A stretch of 64,000 nucleotides of DNA from Bog-159 sp050008575 (GCA_050008575.1 JBEKMJ010000009.1:46063-110062); one strand, 5' to 3'; counted from the stretch's first letter, positions 17,901 to 26,238 are shown. Notes: a model not told the origin generated them from the sequence alone. Made by a program: numbers and translations.

Positions 17901-18684
17901 AGGGCTGGAACCCGTCGGCGCCGGATTGAAACGTGTACAGCACGGTCTCCTGACCGCCGGGATTCACCTTGAATACCACCCCGCCGTTCTCGAGGCCCCC
18001 GTCGACGGTGGTCCCGTAGAGATTGCCGGCCGAGTCAAGAAGCAGACCCGCCATGGGGTCGCCGCCGTCGGCGCCGCCGGTAAAGCTGTACAGCACGGTC
18101 TCATGGCCCGTCGCATCCACTTTGAACACCGTGCCCGCGCCGGTCGCTCCTCCTCCCCAGGTAGTGCCGTATAAGTTGCCCGCCGGGTCCATGATCACAC
18201 CGCCATAAGGCGTGCGCCCATCGGCTCCGCCGGTAAAGCTATACAGCACCGTTTCAGTGCCGGCGGGGGTCACTTTAAACACGATGCCGGAACTCGTCGC
18301 GCCGCCCCAATTCGTCGTTCCATAGATGTTGCCCGCCGCATCGAGGGCAATGCCCGCGTCCGGATTTTCCCCGTCCGTGCCGCCTTTGAAGCCGTACAGC
18401 ACAGTCTCATTGCCGCTCGCATCCAACTTAAACACGGTGCCCGCCGACGAAGCGCCGCCGCCGGAGGTCGTCCCATAGAGGTTGCCGGCCGCATCGGAGA
18501 TCGCGCAGACGGGCGCGGCCCCATTTGGCGTACTCTCTTTGGCGAAGTTGTGGAGGACGGTTTCGAGCGTTTGCGCATGCACCGGCAGGACGCCAAATGC
18601 GATCAGCCAACACGCGAGCCACGGCAGGCCCGCACCATGCCGATTCCCATGGGAACAACCGGAGTCTCGCGTCGTCATCGTCAT
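14929..18684 (-). CDS. secreted modular protein: TIGR03803 repeats, Ig-like modules, FG-GAP repeats
   Basis: 1251 residues, exported (hydrophobic signal near 20-37, ending VHAQ). The first 730 residues are 14 tandem units of about 48 residues with the core GNLYGTT..GG....GTVFK and TVLYSF.GG.DG, the TIGR03803 extracellular repeat. Three beta-sandwich modules of the carboxypeptidase-regulatory/SdrD B type follow, each with a xxISGQV...GGVTITLSG opening and a GNYSLSVPAGTYTITPS-like end. Five C-terminal FG-GAP/VCBS-like blades carry calcium-type loops DFNRDGHPD, DFNGDGNPD, DFNQDGHPD, DFNNDGFPD and DFNQDRHPD. A beta-propeller or long adhesin-like surface protein is likely; no catalytic residue is seen. 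The DNA repeats on this strand have a period near 145 bases. Confidence 0.85.
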   Translation of the reverse strand: MTMTTRDSGCSHGNRHGAGLPWLACWLIAFGVLPVHAQTLETVLHNFAKESTPNGAAPVCAISDAAGNLYGTTSGGGASSAGTVFKLDASGNETVLYGFKGGTDGENPDAGIALDAAGNIYGTTNWGGATSSGIVFKVTPAGTETVLYSFTGGADGRTPYGGVIMDPAGNLYGTTWGGGATGAGTVFKVDATGHETVLYSFTGGADGGDPMAGLLLDSAGNLYGTTVDGGLENGGVVFKVNPGGQETVLYTFQSGADGFQPYTNVIMDPAGNLYGTANGPGGTPGVVYRISTSGHFTVLYSFLGGADGSDPGDVVRDAAGNLYGTTYFGGSANVGLVYKLDTGGNKTTLYDFPGGVGGAQPSASLFIDQAGNVYGTTLYGGIGNIGIVYKLDSGGHETPLYSFPYEGDGASPNGGLAIDAAGNLYGIAGNGGPSNAGIVYKIDPAGNETVLYSFTGGADGGLPSANVTLDSAGNLYGTTSHGGTANAGTVFQLDAGGNETVLYSFQNGADGGYPQSGLVRDPAGNLYGTIAGGIGLVYKVSPAGQETVLHTFMGGTDGFVPESGLVIDPAGNLYGTTQAGGPANAGTVYEVDAAGNETVLYSFTGGADGFGPATGLLRDAAGNLYGTTFSGGQNFLGTVFKLDPAGHLTVLYSSAFGIPNGTLVEDAAGNLYGTTGGLAITDSGGVVFELTPAGNATVLYNFPFWGGPAAGVVRDPSGNLYGTSPDGGTNSTGEVFKLGFASYTICGQVTLLAAPLGGVTMTLSGTSSGSATTNAGGNYCFTGAAGGNYTVTPSDAGYTFSPVSYSVTNLGANQTANFAAYPPDYIISGQVVTAEGATLGGVTITLSGAGGGSTTTNSSGNYSLSVPAGTYTITPSLAHYTFTPPSQTFLSLNGNQTANFTANPVGATYTISGQASLYGNGLGGAIVTLSGSQSGTVTANASGSYTFTLPAGGSYTVTPSLPGYYFYPYPASFTFGNLSANQTANFQAAIPSDFNRDGHPDVIWEEPLVGWAQVWYLGGSQGATLIAAADLTQANPWNIVGIADFNGDGNPDVVWQDPVSGAVQVWYLGGGGGVELIGAQDIALSNPWKVVSVADFNQDGHPDLLWQDPTSGFAQIWYLGGPQGITLLGAANLDLTNPWQIVGTGDFNNDGFPDVLWQDPVSGTVQIWYMGGTTPGQQGSQFQTALNLTGAMTTKVVAIADFNQDRHPDVVFQNPATGAATIYFYTGATGTTPNGTAILSSGNPWYIAGPH

Positions 18685-18869
18685 ATCACAACCTTACCCG
18701 GCCATCGTCCGGCCATCGTGGATCGGCCGAAAACGGATGCCAGCGTCCGCAATGTTACCACATTGAGGCGGCGAATCGTCGATGCCTGGTGCAGTGCGGC
18801 GCCAACGTCTTAAGCGGTCGCTATGGCAGGGACGGGACTCCGGCGGCCTTCCCGCATGCCTTGGAAGGA

Positions 18870-18900
18870 TTGCCGCGCGGTCGCGCCGTGCGCTTATAAT
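18870..18900 (+). promoter_or_regulatory. sigma70-like promoter of the molybdoenzyme gene
   Basis: A perfect TATAAT at 18895-18900 lies 26 bases before the GTG start; a weak -35 candidate TTGCCG sits at 18870-18875 with a 19-base spacer. An AT-rich start region follows in otherwise GC-rich DNA. Confidence 0.5.
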
Positions 18901-18925
18901 ATTACGATTGAAAGGATGGACTGGT

Positions 18926-20290
18926 GTGAATATGACCCTTTCGCGCAGACGGCTGCTGTACCTGCTCTCGCTCAGCCCCGGGTTGACTCTCCGCGGCGGC
19001 GAGCAGCCCGGCCCGGGCCTGATGGTCCGCTCGGCTAACCCGGAAGATTTCGAAATGCCGCTTTCCGGGTTCGAGACCTGGCTCACCCCCGCCGGGAATT
19101 TCTTCGTGCGCACCCACATCTACAAGCCGAAGGTGGAGCTGGCCGACTGGCGCTTGCGCGTGGATGGCTTGGTGGAGCGTGAGCTTACGCTCGATATGGC
19201 GCAGATCGAGAAGCTGCCGCGCCTGGAACAGGTGGCCGTGCTGGAGTGCGCCGGCAATGGCCGCAGCTTCTACGAGCCGGGCGTCACCGGCATGCAATGG
19301 CGACATGGCGCGGTGGGCAATGCCCGCTGGACCGGCGTGCGCCTGGCGGACGTATTGCAGCGCGCTGGCGTGAAATCGGGCGCCACCCAAGTACTGTTCA
19401 ACGGCGCGGACGTGCCCATGGGCAAGGTGCCGGACTTCGTGCGCAGTGTGCCGATCGAAAAGGCCTTGCATCCCGATACCCTGCTGGCCTTCCATATGAA
19501 TGGCGCGCCGCTGCCCTCCTCGCACGGGTTTCCATTGCGGCTGGTGCCCGGGGGCTGGGCGGGCGATTCCTGGGTCAAATGGGTCACCAACATCACTCTG
19601 CTGGACAAGGAATACGACGGCTTCTTTATGAAGACCGCCTATCGCCGCCCCGTACACACGGTGGCGCCGGGGACGGCGGTCGATCCCGCGGCTATGGTCC
19701 CGGTAACGGCCATCAAGCCGAAATCCGTGATCGCAAGTCCGGTGGCGGGCCAGCGGCTGGAAGCGGGACCGGTCACCATCCGGGGCGCGGCTTGGGCCGG
19801 CGAATCGCCGGTCGCGCGCGTGGACGTTTCCACCGATAGCGGCCGGACGTGGCGTCCCGCCAAGCTGGGTGCGGATCGCGCGCGCTACGCCTGGCGCCTT
19901 TGGGAAGCTACCTGGACGCCGCCCGGCGACGGCTCCTACGTCCTGATGGCCAAGACCACGGATGAAAAAGGCGACACCCAGCCGTTTCTGGCGGACTGGA
20001 ATCCGTCCGGCTATTTATGGAACGTGGTCCCCGCAGTGCGCGTGGAGGTGGGCGGCGGCCCTCCCGGATTGCCTCCGCAACCGGCTGCCGCCGAGGCCGT
20101 GCCGTTGCCGGACAAGGTGAAGCAGACGTGCGTGGGCTGCCATGGCCAGGACATGGTCGCGGGGCAACATCTCACGCGCGGGCAATGGGAGCGCGAAGTC
20201 GACAAGATGACGCGGTGGGGCGCCGGGGTGACACCGGACAATCGCACGGAAATCGTCGATTTCCTCTCCCGTACATTCGGCGTGAAGTAG
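18926..20290 (+). CDS. sulfite-oxidase-type molybdoenzyme fused to a cytochrome c domain
   Basis: 454 residues. The N-terminus (LSRRRLLYLLSLSPG) is a possible Tat/Sec signal. The central part is an oxidoreductase molybdopterin-binding domain with the conserved Mo-ligand Cys108 in VLECAGNGRSFYEP, then GARWTGVRLADVL-like sequence (NARWTGVRLADVL) and LRLVPGGWAGDSWVKWVT. It continues with the Mo-co dimerisation domain (about 260-360: VDVSTDSGRTWRPAKLG). The last 60 residues hold one haem-binding motif CVGCH (402-406). This resembles SoxC/SorA linked to its electron acceptor in one chain, so a periplasmic sulfite or related S-/N-oxide oxidation with direct transfer to haem is likely. GTG 18926 has AAAGGA 9 bases upstream; ATG 18932 is the alternative. 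Confidence 0.85.
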   Translation: MNMTLSRRRLLYLLSLSPGLTLRGGEQPGPGLMVRSANPEDFEMPLSGFETWLTPAGNFFVRTHIYKPKVELADWRLRVDGLVERELTLDMAQIEKLPRLEQVAVLECAGNGRSFYEPGVTGMQWRHGAVGNARWTGVRLADVLQRAGVKSGATQVLFNGADVPMGKVPDFVRSVPIEKALHPDTLLAFHMNGAPLPSSHGFPLRLVPGGWAGDSWVKWVTNITLLDKEYDGFFMKTAYRRPVHTVAPGTAVDPAAMVPVTAIKPKSVIASPVAGQRLEAGPVTIRGAAWAGESPVARVDVSTDSGRTWRPAKLGADRARYAWRLWEATWTPPGDGSYVLMAKTTDEKGDTQPFLADWNPSGYLWNVVPAVRVEVGGGPPGLPPQPAAAEAVPLPDKVKQTCVGCHGQDMVAGQHLTRGQWEREVDKMTRWGAGVTPDNRTEIVDFLSRTFGVK

Positions 20291-20292
20291 TT

Positions 20293-20372
20293 GGAGGGCG
20301 GCCAATCTTGGCACGCTGCGAGCGTGCGCCACGCGGCCAGAGCCGGCTGACAGCCGGCTGCGCGCAGAGGCC
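20293..20372. repeat. family B palindromic element with family E-like core
   Basis: Begins gagggcggccaatcttggc, contains cacgctgcgagcgtgcgcc and ends agccggctga/cagccggctg. Related copies lie at 31823-31973, 54430-54472 (inside a cytochrome gene) and 57081-57199. Confidence 0.65.
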
Positions 20373-20551
20373 AACCCGTGAACCCGGTGGAACCACTCCC
20401 CGCCGGAAATCACCTCGATGCCGTGCGATTCGGGTCGCGCCTCCTTCGACCGCTGTCAACTTTTTGGGCCGCACGTCACACTAGGGATAGCCACTTTCCG
20501 GCGCAATATTTCTCTTGCGTTTTTTTTCCCGGATATATTTCACTATTAGTA

Positions 20552-20893
20552 ATGAATCGAGAGTGGGTCATTCAGCGTCGCGACCGTCTCCTGGCCCGCC
20601 TCCCCGAGGCCCGCGAGATCCTCCGCGGCTCCCTGCTCCAGCGCACCATCCGCCATCGTACCGGCTGCCTCAAATGCGCCCGCGGCGACGGCCATCCTGT
20701 CGCCGTCCTCGACGTCGGCTATCCCGGCGGTGTCATTCGTCAGATCAGCCTGCCCCACGAGCAGGTCCGTCATGTGCGGACGTGCCTGGCCAACTACCGC
20801 AAGCTGAAAGCCGCGATCGAGAAGATCTGCCAACTGAACCGGCAGTTACTGCGCAGCGAGAAGGCCGAAACTAAAACCCGGAGGCCCCGGTGA
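20552..20893 (+). CDS. DUF6788-like protein, usually transposon-linked
   Basis: 113 residues resembling the DUF6788 family, small proteins typically encoded next to transposases: RDRLLARLPEAREILRGSLL, a CLKCARGDGHP knuckle, a short beta section and HVRTCLANYRKLKAAIEKIC with NRQLLR at the end. A 58-codon extension upstream is low quality, so ATG 20552 (MNREWVIQRR) is chosen. The stop overlaps a GTG that opens a group II intron maturase scrap, so this is a junk-DNA island of mobile origin. Function unknown. Confidence 0.6.
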   Translation: MNREWVIQRRDRLLARLPEAREILRGSLLQRTIRHRTGCLKCARGDGHPVAVLDVGYPGGVIRQISLPHEQVRHVRTCLANYRKLKAAIEKICQLNRQLLRSEKAETKTRRPR

Positions 20894-21025
20894 TTGATCT
20901 CCGCCGTCCCGGCCAGCTATGGTACGAGGCCGCAAGATGCGACTGGAGATTCGATGAGATCAATCCGATCCTACGCGGTTGGGCGAACTACTTTCGAGCG
21001 GGGCATTCTTTCAGCCGGCTGGACC
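20890..21025 (+). pseudogene. group II intron maturase C-terminal remnant
   Basis: The frame from GTG 20890 includes INPILRGWANYFRAGHSFS, the signature of the group II intron maturase-specific (GIIM) domain at the end of intron reverse transcriptases. Only about 30 residues match; the rest of the frame runs antisense into the VWFA gene and is meaningless. No intron RNA domains V/VI were recognised. A trace of a former retroelement. Confidence 0.65.
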
Positions 21026-21045
21026 CGCTGGAAAGCAGCTCCAAG

Positions 21046-23211
21046 TTAGGGCACAATCACGATCGGAGCCTGCCAGAACGCCGCCTTCTGTGCGGTGGGA
21101 TCGAGCACGGTCACTTGACAGTCATACTTGCCCGGCGCCAGATCGGTAAGCGCGATGCTGAATTGGATGGGCGCCGGCTTCAACCGGCTGGCCGAGCCGC
21201 TGCGCACCTCGACAGACCGCGTTTCGAACGCCTTTTTTTGTCCGGCATACAGGCTGACAAACGCGATGAAAGGGTGAATATCCGCGGCGTACGGCTGGTA
21301 GGCCTGCAGATAGACATACATATCGCGGGCCTTGCTGAAGACCCGCGTCACGCTGGGAATCGTTTTCTGGCCATCCCGAACCAGCGGGTTGGCGCTCTCG
21401 CTTCTATCCTTGCCTTTCACCGCGTTGTACAGCGCGTCCTTCAGGTCCACGCGCTGGCTGCTCAACACCACGGAGCTGATGGGCACGCGCTTTTCTTCCT
21501 TATTCAGGTTTGGAATGACAAACGCGGTTTGATAGGTCCCTATCCGGCCGGTCTCGGCGTCGCGCGCCAGGAACTTGATGGTGTATCTGCCGGGCAGCAG
21601 CGTGAATCCGGCGTCGTATTCGATGGGGCGCTTCGCCAGTTCGATGGCCGTGGCGTCGCTCAGCCTGATGTCCACCTTATCGCGCACGTTGGTAATGGTG
21701 CTGCCGTAGTTATCCTTGATCTCCCCGATGAAATCGATGAGGGTGCGTTCCGCGCCGCCCCGTTTGGCCAGCGCCAGCTCCCGTCCCGGAATCTTGACTG
21801 CCAGGGGAACGAAGTACTCGGCCCGGTTCAACTGGAAATAATCCACCTCCATGGCGATAGTCAGTTCCGTAATGGGATCGGGCAGCATCAGCGCGTCTTC
21901 GAGCTGCCGTTCTTTATCGGCGGCGGTAAATTTACTGAACCGTTTGCCGGCGAAGTAACCTTGGCGGTAGTCCAGGTTCGCCGGCACATCCGTGTTCAGC
22001 GAAATCTTGATGCGGCGGAACTTTCCGTCTTGCGCGGTATTGGTGGTGTAGTATCCGAGAATGTAGTAGCTCGAAACGGACTGCTCCGCCTGCAGGATTC
22101 CTTTGGCCAAATCGTTATAGTCGAGCAGAGCCTTGCCGCCGGTGTCGGAAGCCAGCGTATAGAGCGTATCTTGCGACTGCTGCCGGTTTGTGGTTACGGC
22201 CAGGGATGCCGCGCCGGAGTACATGCCGGCGTTGCCGGGCGATCCCATGGTGGCGTCGCCCAGTGGCGCCTCCGCGATCAACCCGCGCGCATCGATCGGC
22301 CAAAACGAGACGCCGCCGCGGATGGCGGCATTAATGGTGGCGTGCAACTGCGCCTGATTATTCAGGCCGTTCAGGTGCAGGCCGCTGGCGAAGTAGATGA
22401 GCGACTTCTTCTCGCTAAGCTGGCCTAACATGTTAGCGGCGGTCTGTAGAGCGGATAACTGGCGGTCGGTATTGAAGATGTTGAACTCGCTGTCGTCCTG
22501 GCCGAAGGCGGCGCCGGTATCGGGACTGCTGGCGTCTTCAGTGGAATCATCCATGCCTAGCCCCTCTCCCACAATCATGGTTTGGAGGATGCTCAGCAGG
22601 CGGTCGCGATCGGCGGTGAAGTCCTGCAGAACGTCGACGGCGCCGCCGGAATAACGCAGGATGGCGAGGAGATCCGCGGGCGCCATTTGCGTGCGGATGA
22701 ATTTCTCGGCCGCGGCGAGCGAGCGCAACTGATCCCAGGGCGGCATGGCGGTCATATCGAAGTACAGAGCCAGCAGGCGGCGGTCTTTGTATCGCGTGTT
22801 GCCGGGCATCTCGGACGAGATTCTGGTCAGGCCCAGCTTGTCGTAGATATGAATATGTTCCGGCTGGGACTGCGTGGGCGCCGCACCGGGTATTTGCGGC
22901 AGGTTCTGGTGGTCGAAGAAACGGATAGCTTGCGGCACGCCATCCTCGGTCACGGTGAAGTCTTTGGCGGTCAAGCCTGCGACGGAATTGCCTTTCTTGT
23001 CTGTGACCACCACGCTTTCCACGACTAGCTGCGTGCTGGTGGTGAATGTGGCCGTTCCCTTACTTTCGGGCGGTGCATTCTGGCCGATCTGTTGCGCATG
23101 GAGGGCCACTGCCGCGGCCAGCCAGCATAAGGCTGTGTGGGGCAGGACTCTAGTCCTGCGGCCGACGTCCACGCCGGCCTGTTCGTGAGCGGGTCCTGGG
23201 TCGCTACGCAT
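21046..23211 (-). CDS. acidobacterial VWFA-type exported protein (TIGR03436 type)
   Basis: 721 residues with a hydrophobic export segment (ALCWLAAAVALHAQ, about 27-40). Residues 58-100 match the TIGR03436 opening (TTSTQLVVESVVVTDKKG, GLTAKDFTVTEDGVPQ). A von Willebrand A-like fold follows with RLLALYFDMTAM in the MIDAS position (Asp-x-Thr instead of the full DxSxS), DLLAILRYSGGAVDVLQDFT, and SEKKSLIYFASGLHLNG; YYILGYYTTNTAQDGKFR ends the domain. The last 280 residues are beta-rich. These proteins are cell-surface and of unknown role. It lies 3 bases after the Oar receptor gene. Residues encoded by 23137-23165 are repeat-derived (GRRTRVLPHT), so the true start may be later. Confidence 0.85.
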   Translation of the reverse strand: MRSDPGPAHEQAGVDVGRRTRVLPHTALCWLAAAVALHAQQIGQNAPPESKGTATFTTSTQLVVESVVVTDKKGNSVAGLTAKDFTVTEDGVPQAIRFFDHQNLPQIPGAAPTQSQPEHIHIYDKLGLTRISSEMPGNTRYKDRRLLALYFDMTAMPPWDQLRSLAAAEKFIRTQMAPADLLAILRYSGGAVDVLQDFTADRDRLLSILQTMIVGEGLGMDDSTEDASSPDTGAAFGQDDSEFNIFNTDRQLSALQTAANMLGQLSEKKSLIYFASGLHLNGLNNQAQLHATINAAIRGGVSFWPIDARGLIAEAPLGDATMGSPGNAGMYSGAASLAVTTNRQQSQDTLYTLASDTGGKALLDYNDLAKGILQAEQSVSSYYILGYYTTNTAQDGKFRRIKISLNTDVPANLDYRQGYFAGKRFSKFTAADKERQLEDALMLPDPITELTIAMEVDYFQLNRAEYFVPLAVKIPGRELALAKRGGAERTLIDFIGEIKDNYGSTITNVRDKVDIRLSDATAIELAKRPIEYDAGFTLLPGRYTIKFLARDAETGRIGTYQTAFVIPNLNKEEKRVPISSVVLSSQRVDLKDALYNAVKGKDRSESANPLVRDGQKTIPSVTRVFSKARDMYVYLQAYQPYAADIHPFIAFVSLYAGQKKAFETRSVEVRSGSASRLKPAPIQFSIALTDLAPGKYDCQVTVLDPTAQKAAFWQAPIVIVP

Positions 23212-23214
23212 AAG

Positions 23215-26200
23215 TCAGAACCTCAAGCGCAGGGTGGTTTGCATACTGCGCATGGCGTTGGCCGAGGCCGGCAATCCGAACTGCGCGCTGTTCACTGTCG
23301 TGTTCCAGGTGGTAAACGCGACGTGGTTCAGCGCGTTAGTGGCGTCCACGCGCAGGTCCAGATTCAGCCGGTCGCTCACGCGGAAAGTCCGGCCCAGCGA
23401 AGCGTTCAAGCTGAACTGCGCGGGCCCGGTAATGGAATCCCGCCCGGCGTTTCCCCACTGGCCCGGCAGCGGTGCGGTGTAAGCCGCGGGATTCAGGAAG
23501 TAACTGAGCGTAGCCGCGTAGAGCGGCTCGCCGGTGTAATCGGGTCGTATCGTGCCTGTCACTCCGGTACCTTGCACGGGCGCCAGATAGACGGGAGTTT
23601 CGGGCAGTCCGCTGCCGGCGGTGACCGTGGTGGAGAAGGTCCATTCCTTGACCAGCGCTCCCTTCCATCCGGTCAAGAGCGTTCCGCCGCCGATTCCCAT
23701 ACCGGTGGTGTACTGTGTCTGGAGGCTCAGAAGGTGGCGCTGATCGAAGGTGGATAGCCCGCGTTCGGCGCTCAGGCGCAGCCAATTCTGCGCGATGGCC
23801 AGGTTTGGCGGACCCGTTCCACCGGACGATGGCGAGGCGGCGTTCGGCATGTTCTGGCCGGTCGCGCTGGCTCCCTGGCCGCCCAGCGCGGCATCGTCGT
23901 CGATGGATTTCGAATAAGTGTACTGCAAGGTGCCGGTAAAGCCGTTATGCAGCCTGCGCCGCAACTGGAATTGCCCGGACTCGCGCGTTGAGTTACCGTT
24001 GGAAGTAAGATAAGCGAATCCGGTAGGGCAGGGGGGACACGGGCTCGCGGCGCCGGTTGGATAGGTATTGGGCAGGAATTCCTGAGGGCCGCGGGTTCCC
24101 TTGATGCCAAGGTAGGTAGCCGCCATTTGCAGCGATCCGGGCAGGTCGCGCTGCACGGAGACTTGCCAGTTCTGCGCATATCCGGGATGGAAATTCGGAT
24201 CGACGCCGAACGTGTTCGCGGGAGATGCCATGAAACCGTTCGCGAGCGTGAGCGGATCCGCCGCGCTGTTTTGTACGGTCGAGGCTTTCGACAACGGCGG
24301 CTGCTGCGCCATTTGCACCGCGACGGTCTGATAGACCGACGTATCGTAGTAGACTCCGTAACCGGCGCGCACCACCGTCGACGATCCGGAAATGGGACGC
24401 CAGGCAAGGCCTATGCGGGGCTCGACGCCGCGCTTATCGGGATGCACCAGGCCGTTGCCCACCACCGGTACGGCAGCCGCAAAATCCGGAGCGACATCCA
24501 GGTTTACCAGACGGCCATACAACTCGGTAATAGGAGCGCCGTATTCCCAGCGCACGCCCGCATTGAGCGTAAGTTCCGGACTGATCCGCCAATCGTCGTT
24601 GATGAAAGCGTCATACACCGATTGCCGGAAATACTTGTCGGCATTGCCGAAGGCGATGGCGCTGGTATCGGGAATGCCCAGCAGGAAATCGGCGAAATCG
24701 GAGCCCGTGGCGGCGCCTGTGAAGGTGAACGAGCCGCGCGGATTCTGTTGCGCCAGGTAATTGAATTCCTGCCGGCGGAAATCGCTCCCAAACGTGACAT
24801 TGTGGCCGCCGCGCACCCATCGCAGGGAATCCGACAACCCGCTGGTCCGATTGCGGTCGAACGAGCTTTGCGCATCGGACAGGCCCGCGATGCCGCTGGC
24901 AAAGGTGAGACTCGGTGGACCCCAGTTCATGGGGTCCTGGTTGTTTCCCGTAATGCCCGCCGCACCGGAAACGTTTTCACGATTTTCGAAGTAGGGCGTA
25001 TCGTGCGTAGCCAGCCGGCTGAACTGGTATCCCAGGTTCAGAAACCACGCCTGGTTCAGACGGTGCGACCAGTTGACATTGGTATTGATCCCCAGCAGGC
25101 TGCTGGTATCCAGGAAACCGAACAGATTCGGCGTGTCCGATCGCAGGCTCTGAAAGGCGAAGCGTCCGTAGATCTGGTCCTTGGGGCCGAGCGTCTTATT
25201 AAAGCGGGACTGTAGAGCGTCCTGGTGCGTGGCGCTAAGAATCGGGATTTGATAGTTGTAGGCTGGATTGCCGTTGAAGTTAGGCAACGGATAGAAACTG
25301 AGCAAGGCCAGCGCCTGCGGACTGATCCGATTTTGCGGAATCAAGTTGTTGGGGAACGGCGCGCCCGTGCCGGGATCGATCACCGGGGTCGCGAAAGCCC
25401 CGTTGCGCTCCGCCAGGGCCGGCATCAGAGCGGATGGTGTAGTGGCGTTGTTGTTGCGCGTCCACTGATACGCCGCGAAGAGATACGGGGGGCGTTTGAA
25501 AAGGTGGGGAATCTGCAAGGGACCGCCAAAAGTCGCGAGGCCAGTCATCCGGTTGTAAGTCGCTTTGGGTGTGTCCTGGCCCGTTAAGGAAAACGGCCGT
25601 GCATCCAGTGCGGAGTTATCGAAGGTGATGCCGATGCCGCCGTTATACAGGCTTTTCGAGCCATTGCGGTTATTGCCGAAGGCGGCCATCTGCGCGAAAG
25701 GGGAAGCCGCGCCGTTCTGCGAGCTGCCGTTGATGAGAAAGCCATCGGCCGCGCGCTGGCTGAGATCTTCGTCGGATGCCGCGGGCGCGGTAGCCTGCTT
25801 CGGCGGCGCGTTTTGCTCGGGCGTGGCCGGCGATGGCGTGGGCACCACAGAGGCTTGGATCTCGGCCTTGATTTCATCCAATGGCAGAAGCTTCAATTCC
25901 CATTTCGCGGCCGGCGGGGCGGCTTCCTGTTTTTCGGCCGCGAAGCCCAGCATGCGGACTTCGATCGTCCAGTTTCCATCCGCTAAATCGCGCAAGTCGT
26001 ACACTCCCTGCAGATCGGTAATGGCTGAGGCCTTCTTATCTCCCTGCGTGGCCGTCACGGTTACGCCGGGAACCGGCAATCCGCCGAATGTGACTTGGCC
26101 GCGATAGTCCGCGGCGGCCAGGGCGGAAACCGCGAGCCACGCAACGGCGCAACGTGGCGCACGCAGTCGTGCGTGCCGTGGCGAGACTCCTCTCGACACA

Positions 26201-26238
26201 TTACCGCGGCACGGAATGCTGCGCAGGATTCTTTTCAT
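23215..26238 (-). CDS. Oar-like TonB-dependent receptor
   Basis: 1007 residues. After the signal segment (CAVAWLAVSALAAA) comes a carboxypeptidase-regulatory-like domain (about 45-110: GQVTFGGLPVPGVTVTATQG) that many Acidobacteria place ahead of the plug. A Pro/Ala-rich linker precedes the plug-like region (DGFLINGSSQNGAAS, YNGGIGITFDNSALDARP) and a 22-strand-type barrel ending in the aromatic-terminal strand MRSMQTTLRLRF. Barrel strands such as PELTLNAGVRWEYGAP and GAVEPRIGLAWRP-like repeats are clear. Oar-like proteins form very large outer-membrane channels for secretion or uptake of large substrates. Its start overlaps the preceding gene's stop by 4 bases. Confidence 0.87.
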   Translation of the reverse strand: MKRILRSIPCRGNVSRGVSPRHARLRAPRCAVAWLAVSALAAADYRGQVTFGGLPVPGVTVTATQGDKKASAITDLQGVYDLRDLADGNWTIEVRMLGFAAEKQEAAPPAAKWELKLLPLDEIKAEIQASVVPTPSPATPEQNAPPKQATAPAASDEDLSQRAADGFLINGSSQNGAASPFAQMAAFGNNRNGSKSLYNGGIGITFDNSALDARPFSLTGQDTPKATYNRMTGLATFGGPLQIPHLFKRPPYLFAAYQWTRNNNATTPSALMPALAERNGAFATPVIDPGTGAPFPNNLIPQNRISPQALALLSFYPLPNFNGNPAYNYQIPILSATHQDALQSRFNKTLGPKDQIYGRFAFQSLRSDTPNLFGFLDTSSLLGINTNVNWSHRLNQAWFLNLGYQFSRLATHDTPYFENRENVSGAAGITGNNQDPMNWGPPSLTFASGIAGLSDAQSSFDRNRTSGLSDSLRWVRGGHNVTFGSDFRRQEFNYLAQQNPRGSFTFTGAATGSDFADFLLGIPDTSAIAFGNADKYFRQSVYDAFINDDWRISPELTLNAGVRWEYGAPITELYGRLVNLDVAPDFAAAVPVVGNGLVHPDKRGVEPRIGLAWRPISGSSTVVRAGYGVYYDTSVYQTVAVQMAQQPPLSKASTVQNSAADPLTLANGFMASPANTFGVDPNFHPGYAQNWQVSVQRDLPGSLQMAATYLGIKGTRGPQEFLPNTYPTGAASPCPPCPTGFAYLTSNGNSTRESGQFQLRRRLHNGFTGTLQYTYSKSIDDDAALGGQGASATGQNMPNAASPSSGGTGPPNLAIAQNWLRLSAERGLSTFDQRHLLSLQTQYTTGMGIGGGTLLTGWKGALVKEWTFSTTVTAGSGLPETPVYLAPVQGTGVTGTIRPDYTGEPLYAATLSYFLNPAAYTAPLPGQWGNAGRDSITGPAQFSLNASLGRTFRVSDRLNLDLRVDATNALNHVAFTTWNTTVNSAQFGLPASANAMRSMQTTLRLRF
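26154..26183. repeat. family E palindromic element in the Oar 5' coding region
   Basis: gtggcgcacgca / tgcgtgccgtgg palindrome, near-identical to 951-976. On the minus strand it encodes about RHARLRAPR, just before the hydrophobic signal core of the receptor, so the N-terminus of the gene is partly repeat-derived. Confidence 0.6.

Noticed and set aside
15000..18600. Regular DNA repeats that could be mistaken for a CRISPR array
   Set aside because: Period is about 145 bases, in frame, and every unit translates into the TIGR03803 core.
20890..22428. 512-codon plus-strand frame
   Set aside because: Only the first 40 codons (maturase scrap) are meaningful; the rest is antisense to the VWFA gene.
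24127..25215. 362-codon plus-strand frame
   Set aside because: Antisense to the Oar barrel; Arg/Gly/His-rich without motifs.
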